From Pseudomonadota bacterium (lineage in GTDB: Bacteria; Myxococcota_A; UBA9042; GCA-2863065): DNA of 35,179 nucleotides. A model generated the notes under the pieces. It worked only from the letters and a program-made list of their open reading frames with translations, was not told the DNA's origin and made no database searches. Each line of letters opens with the position of its first letter. Position 1 is the stretch's first letter. The DNA is taken from positions 1 through 35,179 of the forward strand of contig SXOX01000207.1 of assembly GCA_005776585.1 (NCBI GenBank), read 5' to 3'. A program made the position numbers and the translations under genes. Below, piece after piece: positions 17,931-26,872 of this stretch.

Positions 17931-19394
17931 TCAGGGAACCTGGACGTCGTGACCCCCGACGACGACGCGCAGAACACGTGCGGTGACCGGGCTCGCACTG
18001 CGCGGGTCCCGGTCGAAGACGGTGAAGTCGGCGAGCGCCACGTCACCGCCCACAGCGCGCAGGGCGCCCCCGCTCATCGCACGGAGCGCCTCGGTGGCCG
18101 AGAGCCGCTCGTGTGCGTGCCACTCGGGGCCCGTCGTGCTCGCCAGCAGCGTGCGCAGGACGTCGGGCGGCTCGACCGGCGCGTCGGTGCCGAGCGCGAG
18201 CGTGAGGCCCGCATCCAACAGCGTGCGCCAGGGGTAGGCGTTCTTTGTCCGTTCGGGCCCGAGGCGTGCCGGGACCCAAGGGGCATCGCTGAGCAGGTGG
18301 CTCGGTTGGACGGAAGCGACGACGCGCAGCCGCACGAGCCGCGCGACCGCACCCGGAGGCAGCACCTGAAGGTGCTCTAGCCGGACCCGCTCTGGAGCGA
18401 AGCTCGCTGCTTCGATCGCGTCGAGCGCTTGCCCGACGGCCGCATCGCCAATGGCGTGCAGCGCGACGCGCAAGCCGGCGTCTTGGGCCTGTCGTAGCCG
18501 CGAGGCGAGCGTCGTGGAGTCCAGGCGCAGCGTGCCCCGGGTCGCCGGTGCGTCCGAGTAGGGAGCGACCAGCGCGGCACCACGTGAGCCCAGCGCGCCA
18601 TCGAGCGTCAGCTTCAGCCCGACGACCGAGAGGCGCCGTCCCGGTGGCGGACGCGGTGTGCCCAGGTCGTCGACGTAGACGTGAACGCGAATCGGCAGCG
18701 CGCCCGCGGCGTCGAGTGCGCCGTAGACCGACAGCGTCGCCGCATCGACGGCCAGGTCGTGCACGGCGGTGAGCCCCTGAGCGCGGAGGTGACGCAGCGC
18801 CTGGAGCACCCAGCGCCGCCGCAGCGCCGGGTCCGGAGCCGGTAGACGCGCGCGCGCCGCCTCCGCCGCCGCGTCGACGAGGACGCCGGTCGAGGCGCTC
18901 AGGCCTAGCCGGCGCATCGCCTCCGCGTTGAGCCATACGGCGTGCCCATCGATCCGCGACAGCAGCACCGGCCGGTCAGGGAACGCCGCCGTCAACGGCG
19001 CGTGCGTCGGGAGCGCGCGACCCGGCCACCGCGTGTGATCCCAGCCGAAGCCGCGCACCCACTCGGTCTCCGGTGTCTGGTGCTTGAGCGTCGCGACGAC
19101 GGCCTCCGGCGAGTCGGCCCCACGCAGGTCGGCCGTGTCCATCGCCTCGCCGAGGCCCAGGACGTGGACGTGCGCGTCCTGCAGCCACGGCACGACGAAG
19201 CCGCCCGCGAGGTCGACCTCCGAGTCCACCGCTCCCGTCGCGCTCCAGACCAAGCGGCCGTCGCGGACGACGAATGCACGCTCGGGTCGGTCGAAGACGA
19301 CCGCGTTCACATAGCGGACCACTCCCGCCTGGCTCGCGGCGGGGCAGAGCAACAGTGCCAGGAGCAGCGCGGTGAGGGGGCCGAGTCGGCGCAT
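17931..19394 (-). CDS. Exported amidohydrolase, amidohydrolase-3 (YtcJ-like) family
   Basis: 487 residues from the ATG at 19394, which has GAGG six bases upstream; ATGs at 19406 and 19424 are weaker. Signal peptide RRLGPLTALLLALLLCPAASQA, so it is exported. Family marks: an N-terminal beta-sandwich strand pair (VVFDRPERAFVVRDGRLVW), the metal-binding DAHVHVLG, WVRGFGWDHTRWPG, VGLKLTLDGALGSRGAA, LHAIGDAAVG, RLEHLQVLPP, and ALGTDAPVEPPDVLRTL near the end. These proteins hydrolyse amide bonds with metals, but substrates are seldom known. Divergent from the OppA-type gene, with starts only ~60 bases apart, so the two may share control and a peptide or amide-related theme; that is inference. Confidence 0.8.
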   Translation of the reverse strand: MRRLGPLTALLLALLLCPAASQAGVVRYVNAVVFDRPERAFVVRDGRLVWSATGAVDSEVDLAGGFVVPWLQDAHVHVLGLGEAMDTADLRGADSPEAVVATLKHQTPETEWVRGFGWDHTRWPGRALPTHAPLTAAFPDRPVLLSRIDGHAVWLNAEAMRRLGLSASTGVLVDAAAEAARARLPAPDPALRRRWVLQALRHLRAQGLTAVHDLAVDAATLSVYGALDAAGALPIRVHVYVDDLGTPRPPPGRRLSVVGLKLTLDGALGSRGAALVAPYSDAPATRGTLRLDSTTLASRLRQAQDAGLRVALHAIGDAAVGQALDAIEAASFAPERVRLEHLQVLPPGAVARLVRLRVVASVQPSHLLSDAPWVPARLGPERTKNAYPWRTLLDAGLTLALGTDAPVEPPDVLRTLLASTTGPEWHAHERLSATEALRAMSGGALRAVGGDVALADFTVFDRDPRSASPVTARVLRVVVGGHDVQVP

Positions 19395-19418
19395 CGTCGG
19401 CCTCATAGCACACCCGGG

Positions 19419-19446
19419 TTGCATCGCGGGCCGCGCGAGCTAGATT
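19419..19446 (+). promoter_or_regulatory. Promoter of the OppA-type gene, probably leaderless
   Basis: TTGCAT (19419-19424), 16-base spacer, TAGATT (19441-19446), then 8 bases to the ATG at 19455 and no ribosome binding site. Same geometry as at 6863-6901 and 31774-31811. Confidence 0.5.
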
Positions 19447-19454
19447 GCCGGCCC

Positions 19455-21059
19455 ATGCCGACCTTTCGCCACGCTGCTCCTTGGGCGCTTGCGCTGCTCT
19501 TGCCCGTCGTGTTGCTCGCGAGCTGCAAGCGTAGGTCGGAGCCCGCCAAGAGCGGCGGGGCCAAGGACACGCTGTCGGTCGTCATGATCGAGCCGCGCTC
19601 GCTCGATCCGGCGCGCATCGCCGACGCCATGGGCCGACAGCTCGCCGAGGATCTGTTCGAGGGCCTCGTGGCGCGCGACGCCCGCGGTCAGCCGGTGCCT
19701 GCGCTGGCGGCATCGTGGACGACGTCGAGCGATCTGCTCACCTGGACCTTCACGCTGCGCGAGGGCCTCGTGTGGTCCGATGATACGCCGCTGACGAGCG
19801 CCGACATCGTGTGGTCGCTGCGCCGCGCGCTCCTGCCCGAGACCCAGAACCACCAGGCGCAGACGCTCTGGGTGCTCCGCGGCGGACGCGCGCTGGCAGA
19901 GGGCAAGGCCGGGCCGGACGCGCCGCTGGGTGTGAGCGCGCCGGACCCCAAGACCGTCGTGCTCACGCTCGAACGGCCCACGCCGGACCTGCTGCACGTG
20001 CTCTCCACGGCCTACGCGTGCCCGACGCCACGCCACGTGATCGACAAGCACGGCGCGGCATGGACGAGGCCAGAGCACCTCGTCTCGAACGGTCCCTTCG
20101 TGCTGCGTGCACACGAGGCCGAGCGTCGCATGACGCTCGAACGCAACCCGCGCTACTGGGACAAGGAGCATCCGCCGGCACTCGCGCGCGTCGAGGTGCG
20201 GTTCACCACGGACGTGAAGTCCGCCGAGCAATGGTTCGAGCTGGGCGAGGTCGACTGGTCGGTGAGCCTGCTCAGCTTCGAGGGCGTCGAAGCGCTCCGC
20301 AAGCGTAACGCGCCGGAGCTGTCGATTCATGATCTGGACGGCGTCTTCTACCTCGTGCCCAACACGACCAAGGCGCCGTTCGATGACGTTCGCGTGCGCC
20401 GGGCCTTCGACCTCGCGCTCGACCGCGGCAAGCTCACGCGGCAGGTGCTCAACGGTGGAGAGAAGCCGGCCGAATCGTTCGTGCCTCCCGGACTCACCAC
20501 GGCGCGTCCGCCGCGGCGCGTTCGGCACGATCCGGTCAAGGCACGTGCATTGCTTGCGGAGGCGGGGTTTGGCAAGGACCGCCCATTCCCCAAAGTCGAG
20601 CTGCTCTACAACACCAACGACAAGATGCGGCGCCTCGCCGAGTTCTTCCAGCGCGAGCTGACCGATGCCCTGGGGATCACGGTCCAGGCGACCAATGTCG
20701 AGTGGAAGACCTTCCTCGAGCGGGTCGACTCGGGCGACTTCCAGCTCGCCACCCTCAACCTGTCCGGGGTGAGCAACCCCATTGATTTCACCGACATGCT
20801 CCTGTCGAGCTCGACCGACAATCGGCCCCGCTGGAAGAGCAGCGACTACGACGCCCTGGCCGAGAAGGTGCGCACCGCCGCGACGCGTGAGGCGCGGGAC
20901 GTCGCCGTGGCCGCGCTGCTCGAGCTTGCCGATCGCGAGGTGCCCATCCTCTCGGTCTATCACCCGACGCGCCAAGCGCTGCTGCGACCCGGCCTCGCCG
21001 GCTACGAGCCCAACGGCGAGTCCGTACACCGGTTGCGGTGGCTGTCCTGGCGACCGTAA
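19455..21059 (+). CDS. Peptide ABC transporter substrate-binding lipoprotein (SBP family 5, OppA-like)
   Basis: 534 residues. The ATG at 19455 gives a lipoprotein signal with lipobox LLASC followed by KRRSEPAKSGG; the longer in-frame extension back to 18942 overlaps the divergent amidohydrolase and is rejected. Family marks: IEPRSLDPARIADAMGRQLA, EDLFEGLVARDARGQPVPAL, ASWTTSSDLLTWTFTLREGL, TSADIVWSLRRAL, NGPFVLRAHE, RNPRYWDKEH, FDDVRVRRAFDLALDRGKL, and LAEAGFGKDRPFPKVELLYN. It binds peptides or similar solutes for an ABC importer. No permease or ATPase gene is adjacent, so it must work with a transporter encoded elsewhere or act as an orphan receptor. The next gene begins 15 bases downstream. 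Confidence 0.9.
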   Translation: MPTFRHAAPWALALLLPVVLLASCKRRSEPAKSGGAKDTLSVVMIEPRSLDPARIADAMGRQLAEDLFEGLVARDARGQPVPALAASWTTSSDLLTWTFTLREGLVWSDDTPLTSADIVWSLRRALLPETQNHQAQTLWVLRGGRALAEGKAGPDAPLGVSAPDPKTVVLTLERPTPDLLHVLSTAYACPTPRHVIDKHGAAWTRPEHLVSNGPFVLRAHEAERRMTLERNPRYWDKEHPPALARVEVRFTTDVKSAEQWFELGEVDWSVSLLSFEGVEALRKRNAPELSIHDLDGVFYLVPNTTKAPFDDVRVRRAFDLALDRGKLTRQVLNGGEKPAESFVPPGLTTARPPRRVRHDPVKARALLAEAGFGKDRPFPKVELLYNTNDKMRRLAEFFQRELTDALGITVQATNVEWKTFLERVDSGDFQLATLNLSGVSNPIDFTDMLLSSSTDNRPRWKSSDYDALAEKVRTAATREARDVAVAALLELADREVPILSVYHPTRQALLRPGLAGYEPNGESVHRLRWLSWRP

Positions 21060-21074
21060 CGCTTTCGAGGAACC

Positions 21075-24000
21075 ATGACCCACAAGCTCATCGCTGACGC
21101 CGAGCGCATCGCCGGCCTGTCTCCGCAGGAGTCACCGACCGCCGAGGCGCTGCTCAAGCTCGCGGCCAAGCTCCAGGAGGCCCGCGACGCGGCGCCCAAG
21201 CTCGAGGCCGGCCTCTTCGACGTGGCGCGCGAGCGCGTGCTCGGCCACCTGCTCGCGACCCGGCTCGAGCTCGTGCGGCTGTCGCGCGCGCAGGAGGGAC
21301 CGCACCTGCTGCTCGTCAAGCCGCCGTCGGGTCGCAAGGCGCCGGTGCAGCTCGTGGCGCTGGATCGGCTGCCTCCGCCCCTGCGCGTAGCGGTCCTCGC
21401 GCGGCTCGGCGCGGGTGACCCGGCCGAGGACGACGCCGCGTGGAGCATCCCGGGCCTCGCGCTGCGTCGGCCCGACCCCACGCTCGCTTCTCTGTTCGAT
21501 GGTCTCGACGCCGCCGCCTGTCTGCGTGTTGCCGAAGAGGCCGAGGAGGCGTTCGACTACGAGCGTGCCCTGTGCGGCCTGCGGGTTGCCGTCGCGCGCG
21601 CCGAACCCCGGCTCCCTGCGGTCCGGCGTCTCGTGCGTCATCTCGCCGAGGTGACGTGCGATCACGCGGAGGTCGCCGAGCTGCTCAGCTCGCCGTCGCT
21701 CCAGCCGACGCTCGACCGGGAGCTGCAGCGCGCGTTGGCGGATGCGCTCGCGGAGACGGGCGCCTTGGAGCGCGCACGTGCCGTCTACGAACGCCTGGCC
21801 AAGAGTGAGCCGACAGCCGACCTCCTCTCGCGTGCGGGCGAGATGGCGCTCCGGCAGCAGGATCTCGCCGCTGCACGCGCCCACCTCCAGGCCGCGCTGC
21901 GCCTCGACCCGGCGCACGACGCGGCGCGCGCTCAGCTCGAGCGGCTCGCGGCTACCGACAAGGACGCCGTAGAGTGTCGCGTCGCCGAGGCCCGCGCCGC
22001 GCTCGAGCGGCGGGACTTCACGGCCGCGCGTGCCCTGCTCGAGGCCCTGGCCAAGGGCAAGCCGCAGCCGGCGGTCGAGCGGCTGCGGCAGGACCTCGAT
22101 CGCGCCGAGCTGCGGGCCCGCGCCGCGGAGCTCGTGGCGGAGGCCCAGCGCCGTGTCGCGGCCGAGGACTGGCTGCCGGCGCAGAAGGCCCTGCGTGACG
22201 CGCTTCGGCTGGCTCCGGGCGAGCGTGAGGCGCACGCGGCGCTCGTCGCCCGCGTGGATGCGGCGGTGGCTCGGCAGCAGTCGGCGCAGCAGCTCGACGC
22301 CGCGCGAAGGCACGAGGCGCAGGGCGACCTCGACGCCGCGCTCGAGGCCTATCTCCACGCCCTCGAGGCCGGCGCGACCGGCCTCGAGGGTCGGCTCGCG
22401 GCGCGGCTCGAGCGCTATGTCCAGCGCGCGGGCGGCCTGACGAAGGCGCGGCCGACCGATCGGACGCTCGCGGGGCTCGCCGCGCTGCATCGCGCCGAGG
22501 AGCACCTCGGCGGGCAGCAGCAAGACAAGGCCGCGGCCGAAGCCGCGGTGCGTGAGGCCCGTAAGCACCTCAAGGACGATCCCGACGTGCGCGCGCTCGA
22601 GGCCCAGCTCCAGGCGCAGCGCGAGACCGAGCGACTCGGCCGCGCGCTGCGGTTTCTGGCTGAGTCCGAGGCGCACGAAGCGACCAACGCGCTCGACCTC
22701 GCCCTGGCCGCCCTCGAGCGGGCCGTCGAGGCGGCCGGCAAGGACGTCGTCGACACTGCCGAGCGCCGCAAGCGCCTCAAGGCCGCGCTCACCGCGCAGC
22801 GCACCGACGCCGAACAGGCGGCTCGCTTCGAGGGCTGGCTCGCGGCGGGCAACCCCTTTGCGGTGCTGCGGGCGACCCAGGCGGAGACCCACCCGAGCCC
22901 TGCGCGCGAGCGGGCCGTCGCCATGGTGAGCGACCGCTTCCGAGTCGACGCCCTCCCGCCGCCGATGGAGCGCACGCCCGGGGTGCTGGCGCTAGAGCGT
23001 GCCGGCTTCCCGGCCGATCGGCTCGACGACGTGCTCATCGCCGTGGATGAGGGCGGCGACACGACGCGCCTCTGGATTGGCGCAGGCGAGCGCCTCCTCT
23101 GGGTCGAGAGCCCCGAGCTGCGCGTCCGCGCCACGCTGCGGCTGCCGGCCCCGCTCCGCATCTCGCGGCGCACCACGCGGCTCTTTCCGACGCCCCAGGG
23201 GGTGTTGCTGTTCGACGCCGAGGCGCGCGTGCTCTGGACGCTAGAGTGGGCGGGCACCCGGCTCGGGATCGTCAATCGGTTCGAGCTGGAGCGCCTGCCG
23301 CCCATGGACCCCGTGCAGCTCGCGACCGACGCCGTCGTCGATCCTGGCCTCGGACGCCTTCTGATTGCGGTGTCCGAGCGTGGCGGGCAGGCCGGGAGGC
23401 TCCTGTCTCTCGACCTCGCCGACGGCCAGGTCAAGGGCGAAGAGTCATTCAACCACGGCGTCTTCAACCTGCGCCACGTCCACGGCGAGCCGGGCGCCTT
23501 CACGGTCCAGCGCGCGCTCGACACGCACCGCATCACGGGGCGGCTCTTCTTCTACGGCCTCTGTGACGCGCGCGGCAAGGTCGGCAAGCGCCTGTTCTTC
23601 CCCGACCTCGAGGCGCCGATGCACGCCATCCGCCGCATCGTGCACGTCCACGGCCCGAGCGCGCCCGCCGCGCCCATCTTCTGCCAGTACTGGTTCCTCA
23701 ACCCGTTCTCTGGCGAGGTCGTCAAGGAGCCCAACGCCTTCCTCCAGCTCAAGCCGGGACACGAGGTGTTCTTCCAGACCTCCAACCCGGACGCGTGGCT
23801 CGGCGACGACAAGGTCGGCAACGGCTCCTTCGCGGTGCACGAGGGCGAGGGGCTGCTGCTGTTCCCGTGGCGCGGCGGGCGCAAGGGCAAGGACCTGGGC
23901 GTCACCGGGGTCACCTGGGATCGCTTCCAGCGGAAGCTCGAGGTGCCGGTGCCGGAAGGGCAGGCGCTGCAGCGGCTCTTCGAGGACCGCAAAGCCCAGC

Positions 24001-24080
24001 GCGTGTTCGGGCTGCTCCGCTCGGCGACGGGGCTGGCGCTGCGCGAGCTGGACGTGAAGGGTAGGGCGTTTACGGGGTGA
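21075..24080 (+). CDS. Large TPR-like helical protein with beta-propeller-like C-terminus
   Basis: 1001 residues, no signal peptide or membrane segment, so probably cytoplasmic. About 130-560 is a long array of helix pairs with TPR-like spacing (LQRALADALAETGALERARA, ARAHLQAALRLDPAHDAARA, ARAALERRDFTAARALLEAL, AQKALRDALRLAPGEREAHA). After residue ~620 it changes to beta-rich repeats (VLIAVDEGGDTTRLWIGAGE, RLLWVESPELRVRATLRLP, VLLFDAEARVLWTLEWAG, LLIAVSERGGQAGRLLSLDL), suggestive of a propeller-like scaffold. No catalytic motif seen. It lies between the OppA gene and the effector/ATPase pair, all on one strand; whether it belongs with the effector is undecided, because the effector has its own promoter. 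Confidence 0.75.
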   Translation: MTHKLIADAERIAGLSPQESPTAEALLKLAAKLQEARDAAPKLEAGLFDVARERVLGHLLATRLELVRLSRAQEGPHLLLVKPPSGRKAPVQLVALDRLPPPLRVAVLARLGAGDPAEDDAAWSIPGLALRRPDPTLASLFDGLDAAACLRVAEEAEEAFDYERALCGLRVAVARAEPRLPAVRRLVRHLAEVTCDHAEVAELLSSPSLQPTLDRELQRALADALAETGALERARAVYERLAKSEPTADLLSRAGEMALRQQDLAAARAHLQAALRLDPAHDAARAQLERLAATDKDAVECRVAEARAALERRDFTAARALLEALAKGKPQPAVERLRQDLDRAELRARAAELVAEAQRRVAAEDWLPAQKALRDALRLAPGEREAHAALVARVDAAVARQQSAQQLDAARRHEAQGDLDAALEAYLHALEAGATGLEGRLAARLERYVQRAGGLTKARPTDRTLAGLAALHRAEEHLGGQQQDKAAAEAAVREARKHLKDDPDVRALEAQLQAQRETERLGRALRFLAESEAHEATNALDLALAALERAVEAAGKDVVDTAERRKRLKAALTAQRTDAEQAARFEGWLAAGNPFAVLRATQAETHPSPARERAVAMVSDRFRVDALPPPMERTPGVLALERAGFPADRLDDVLIAVDEGGDTTRLWIGAGERLLWVESPELRVRATLRLPAPLRISRRTTRLFPTPQGVLLFDAEARVLWTLEWAGTRLGIVNRFELERLPPMDPVQLATDAVVDPGLGRLLIAVSERGGQAGRLLSLDLADGQVKGEESFNHGVFNLRHVHGEPGAFTVQRALDTHRITGRLFFYGLCDARGKVGKRLFFPDLEAPMHAIRRIVHVHGPSAPAAPIFCQYWFLNPFSGEVVKEPNAFLQLKPGHEVFFQTSNPDAWLGDDKVGNGSFAVHEGEGLLLFPWRGGRKGKDLGVTGVTWDRFQRKLEVPVPEGQALQRLFEDRKAQRVFGLLRSATGLALRELDVKGRAFTG

Positions 24081-24096
24081 GCCGACCTCCAGGCGA

Positions 24097-24131
24097 TTGA
24101 ACGATCGGCCGATCCGTGCTACGGTTCGACG
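24097..24131 (+). promoter_or_regulatory. Promoter and shared motif of the effector gene
   Basis: TTGAAC (24097-24102), 17-base spacer, TACGGT (24120-24125) with an upstream TG giving an extended -10. The stretch 24112-24131 matches 17 of 20 positions of the motif at 12545-12564. Expected start is about 45 bases before the ATG at 24179. Confidence 0.5.
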
Positions 24132-24178
24132 TCGTCTTGTTGAATTCCTGGAGCCCACCTACGACGTCGGAGCACGCC

Positions 24179-26860
24179 ATGTCGAGCGATGAAAAGCTGA
24201 AGCGTACGGCGGTTCATGCGGAGCGCCAGCGGCACACGCAAGACGCGAAGAAGCTCGCTTCCTCCACGCTCCGGCGGCGCGCATTGGCTACTGGTATGAC
24301 GGACGGCCTGACTCGTGTCCGGTCTCCGCTCACGCTCGATCCTCTCGGAGCGTTGCGCGAGGCGTTGACGGATCGGCTCTCGGGTCGTCCGGTGCCCGAA
24401 GGGATGCGCCGTAGCTTCAGCGAGCTCACGGGCAAGCGCCTCGGCGACGTGCGGCTTCACGACGGCGCACGCGCCTCCGCGGTCGCGCGCACTCTCGACG
24501 CCGTGGCCGTCGCCGTCGGGCAGGACGTCTTCTTTTCGGAGGGCGCGCTGCGCACCGACACGGCCGAGGGCCGGGCCGTCCTGGGACACGAGCTTGCCCA
24601 CACCGTCCAGGCGCCCGCGGCCTCGCCAGAGTCGTTGTCGCTAGCCCCGGCGACGAGCTTGGCCGAGGTCCAGGCCGATCACATCGGAGGCCTCGTCGCG
24701 AACGCGGTACCCACGAGCCCGTCGCGCTTCGAGTCGCCTGTCCCCCAGCTGACCACCACCTCGACGGCCACGGTGCACCTGCTCCGCCGTCCGATGGTAT
24801 TTCCGTTCCGCACCCGCACGTCGAGCTACACGACCGGCGGCCGCGTGTTTGGCGCCAACCGCAGCGGTGGCCGCAAGCACGGCGGCTGCGACCTGCTGGC
24901 GCCACGCGGGACGGAGATCCTCGCGGTCGACGACGGCGTCGTGCTACGCGGGCCGTATGCGTTCTACTCGGGGACCTATGCGCTCGAGGTCAACCACGGT
25001 GGCGAGACGGTGCGCTACGGCGAGATCCTCAGCAACCTCGCGCCCGGCGTCAGTGTCGGCGGGCGCGTCCGGCGCGGGCAGCTCTTGTGCTACGTGGGTC
25101 GGCTCGAGTCCGGCTCGTCGATGCTGCACTTCGAGATGTACTCGGGCTCGGGCGGCGGTGGATTGACCGTGCGTGGCAATCCGCCCTACCAGCGGCGCGC
25201 CGACCTGCGGGATCCGACCGGGGATCTGGACTCGGCCGTGCTTGCCTCCGAGGACACCGGCGGTGGGGCAGACACGCCCGAAAGCGGCACGTTGAATCGC
25301 GGGACGGTCGGTGGCGCCGGAGCGCAGGTCGCACGGGGTGCCAGCCAAGGGGCCGCCCGGAGCGCCTCGACGCGGCTGTCGGCGGCGGACGCGCAGGAGG
25401 CGCTCACCTACAACGAGGGTCGCCAATACGCGGAGGACCGCATTCGCCGAATTCAGACCGTCGTCGGCGTGGAGCCGAGCGGTCGCTTCGACACGGCCAC
25501 CGTCCAGGCCGTCGCGCAGTTCCAGGGGACGCATGGCCTCACAGTGGATGGAAAGGTCGGTCCCAACACGTTGACTGCCATCGAGCGTGCGCCGGCGACT
25601 GCACAGGCGAGCCCGCCTCCACGCGCGCTCGCCAGCGCATCCGGAGGCGCCGCAGCCGCGGCGACGCCTGCCGCGCCGACGCCGGCCCCGCCAGCGCTCC
25701 CAGGACCGGTCCGGGCTGACCTCACGCCCGGCACGGAGCAGCGCTTCCTCGGGGTAGTCAACCCTGCGATCGGCGTCGTGAACAACCTCGCCGACGCGGA
25801 GCAGGCCCAACGGACGCTGGAGCTGAACGACCCGACGCGTCAGGCGCGGGTTACCGCGCAAGCCGCCGCAATCTCGAACCAGGACGTGGTCTACGAGCAG
25901 CTGGCCCATCGGTTCGCCTACGAGCCCAACAACGCGGGTGGGCTGCTCGCGCTCGGCTATCTCCTGGGCACGCGGCACGAGGATCCCGTCACGAGCCTCC
26001 AGGTCTATGCCTTTCTCCCCAACCCGGCCTTGGCGGCGCACATGGCCACGGAGCAGGGCCGACCCGTCGTGCCGGTGGTCGCGTTCCGCGGCACGGTCCC
26101 GACGGAGGCCATGGACGTTGTAGATGATCTCAACCGAGAAGGCATCGGCGCCTACCAGTTCGCCGCCAACGAGCCGCAGATTCGCGCCGTCCTCGCGGCG
26201 GCGATGGGTCCGACGGGCCAGCGCGTGGACGTCGTCGGCCACAGCCTCGGCGGCGCACTGGCGCAGATCGCGGCGTGCCACTTCCCGCAGATGGTTCGGC
26301 GCATCGTCACGTTCCAGGCGCCTGCGGTCTCCGCCGACGAGGTCCGCGACCTGGTCCGCAACTCGGCCCAACATGGGACCGGCATGCCGTTGAGTACCCA
26401 CTATCGTGCCGAGGGTGACCTCGTCTCGACCGCGGGCCAGGTCTTCACTCCCGGCGTAGCGCACGAGCTGCAGGCTGCGGGCACCGCAACGCCGGCCTCT
26501 CACACCGACTTCCCACTGGCGCAACTCCACAACCTCCGTGGCGGGCCCTTCAACGGGCGGCTCAACACGACTGGCAGCGACGTGGTGGGTGTCCAGACCT
26601 CTCAGGCGGGGACCGGCTCGATGGCCTCGGAGATCGTGCGCCAGGGGACCGGCATCCTGGCGGACGAACCGGGAATGGCGAACCGTATCCAGGGCGACGA
26701 CTACGCTCGTGTCTGGCGGCGGGTCAAGACCGCGGTCGAGCAGGGCCAGTCGCTGTCGCAGGCGGACGCCCTCATCGCCGCGGAGTCGGGGATCATGCCG
26801 CCGATGCAGCAGCGCATGATGGCCAACCTTCGCACGATGTATCCGAACGCGCGGCCCTAG
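24179..26860 (+). CDS. Multidomain eCIS-type effector: DUF4157 core, M23 peptidase, peptidoglycan-binding, class 3 lipase
   Basis: 893 residues from ATG 24179 (MSSDEKLKRTAVHAERQRH), which sits after the promoter; the longer frame from 24116 starts inside it. Domains: ~72-144 DUF4157 ('eCIS core'), FSELTGKRLGDVRLHDGARA then LGHELAHTVQ with an HExxH metal motif (H137-E138...H141), the mark of cargo of extracellular contractile injection systems; ~220-325 M23/LytM endopeptidase, with HGGCDLLAP (H234, D238) and MLHFEMYSG (H317); ~422-470 peptidoglycan-binding helices (RRIQTVVGVEPSGRFDTATV, VDGKVGPNTL); ~560-800 a lipase-like alpha/beta hydrolase with VVAFRGT and the elbow GHSLGGALAQ (Ser at ~689). 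The first His of the usual M23 HxH is Met here, so peptidase activity may be reduced. Cell-wall cutting plus a lipase suggests an antibacterial or dual toxin. No immunity gene is obvious. The ATPase gene follows after 12 bases. Confidence 0.85.
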   Translation: MSSDEKLKRTAVHAERQRHTQDAKKLASSTLRRRALATGMTDGLTRVRSPLTLDPLGALREALTDRLSGRPVPEGMRRSFSELTGKRLGDVRLHDGARASAVARTLDAVAVAVGQDVFFSEGALRTDTAEGRAVLGHELAHTVQAPAASPESLSLAPATSLAEVQADHIGGLVANAVPTSPSRFESPVPQLTTTSTATVHLLRRPMVFPFRTRTSSYTTGGRVFGANRSGGRKHGGCDLLAPRGTEILAVDDGVVLRGPYAFYSGTYALEVNHGGETVRYGEILSNLAPGVSVGGRVRRGQLLCYVGRLESGSSMLHFEMYSGSGGGGLTVRGNPPYQRRADLRDPTGDLDSAVLASEDTGGGADTPESGTLNRGTVGGAGAQVARGASQGAARSASTRLSAADAQEALTYNEGRQYAEDRIRRIQTVVGVEPSGRFDTATVQAVAQFQGTHGLTVDGKVGPNTLTAIERAPATAQASPPPRALASASGGAAAAATPAAPTPAPPALPGPVRADLTPGTEQRFLGVVNPAIGVVNNLADAEQAQRTLELNDPTRQARVTAQAAAISNQDVVYEQLAHRFAYEPNNAGGLLALGYLLGTRHEDPVTSLQVYAFLPNPALAAHMATEQGRPVVPVVAFRGTVPTEAMDVVDDLNREGIGAYQFAANEPQIRAVLAAAMGPTGQRVDVVGHSLGGALAQIAACHFPQMVRRIVTFQAPAVSADEVRDLVRNSAQHGTGMPLSTHYRAEGDLVSTAGQVFTPGVAHELQAAGTATPASHTDFPLAQLHNLRGGPFNGRLNTTGSDVVGVQTSQAGTGSMASEIVRQGTGILADEPGMANRIQGDDYARVWRRVKTAVEQGQSLSQADALIAAESGIMPPMQQRMMANLRTMYPNARP

Positions 26861-26872
26861 CCTTCGAGAGCG

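Noticed and set aside
17747-18046. 99-codon minus-strand ORF overlapping the 3' end of the amidohydrolase
   Set aside because: More than a third lies out of frame inside the amidohydrolase. The unique part has no start with a ribosome site. Kept only as a note.
18942-19454. N-terminal extension of the OppA-type gene
   Set aside because: It overlaps the divergent amidohydrolase, and the lipoprotein signal with LLASC begins at 19455.
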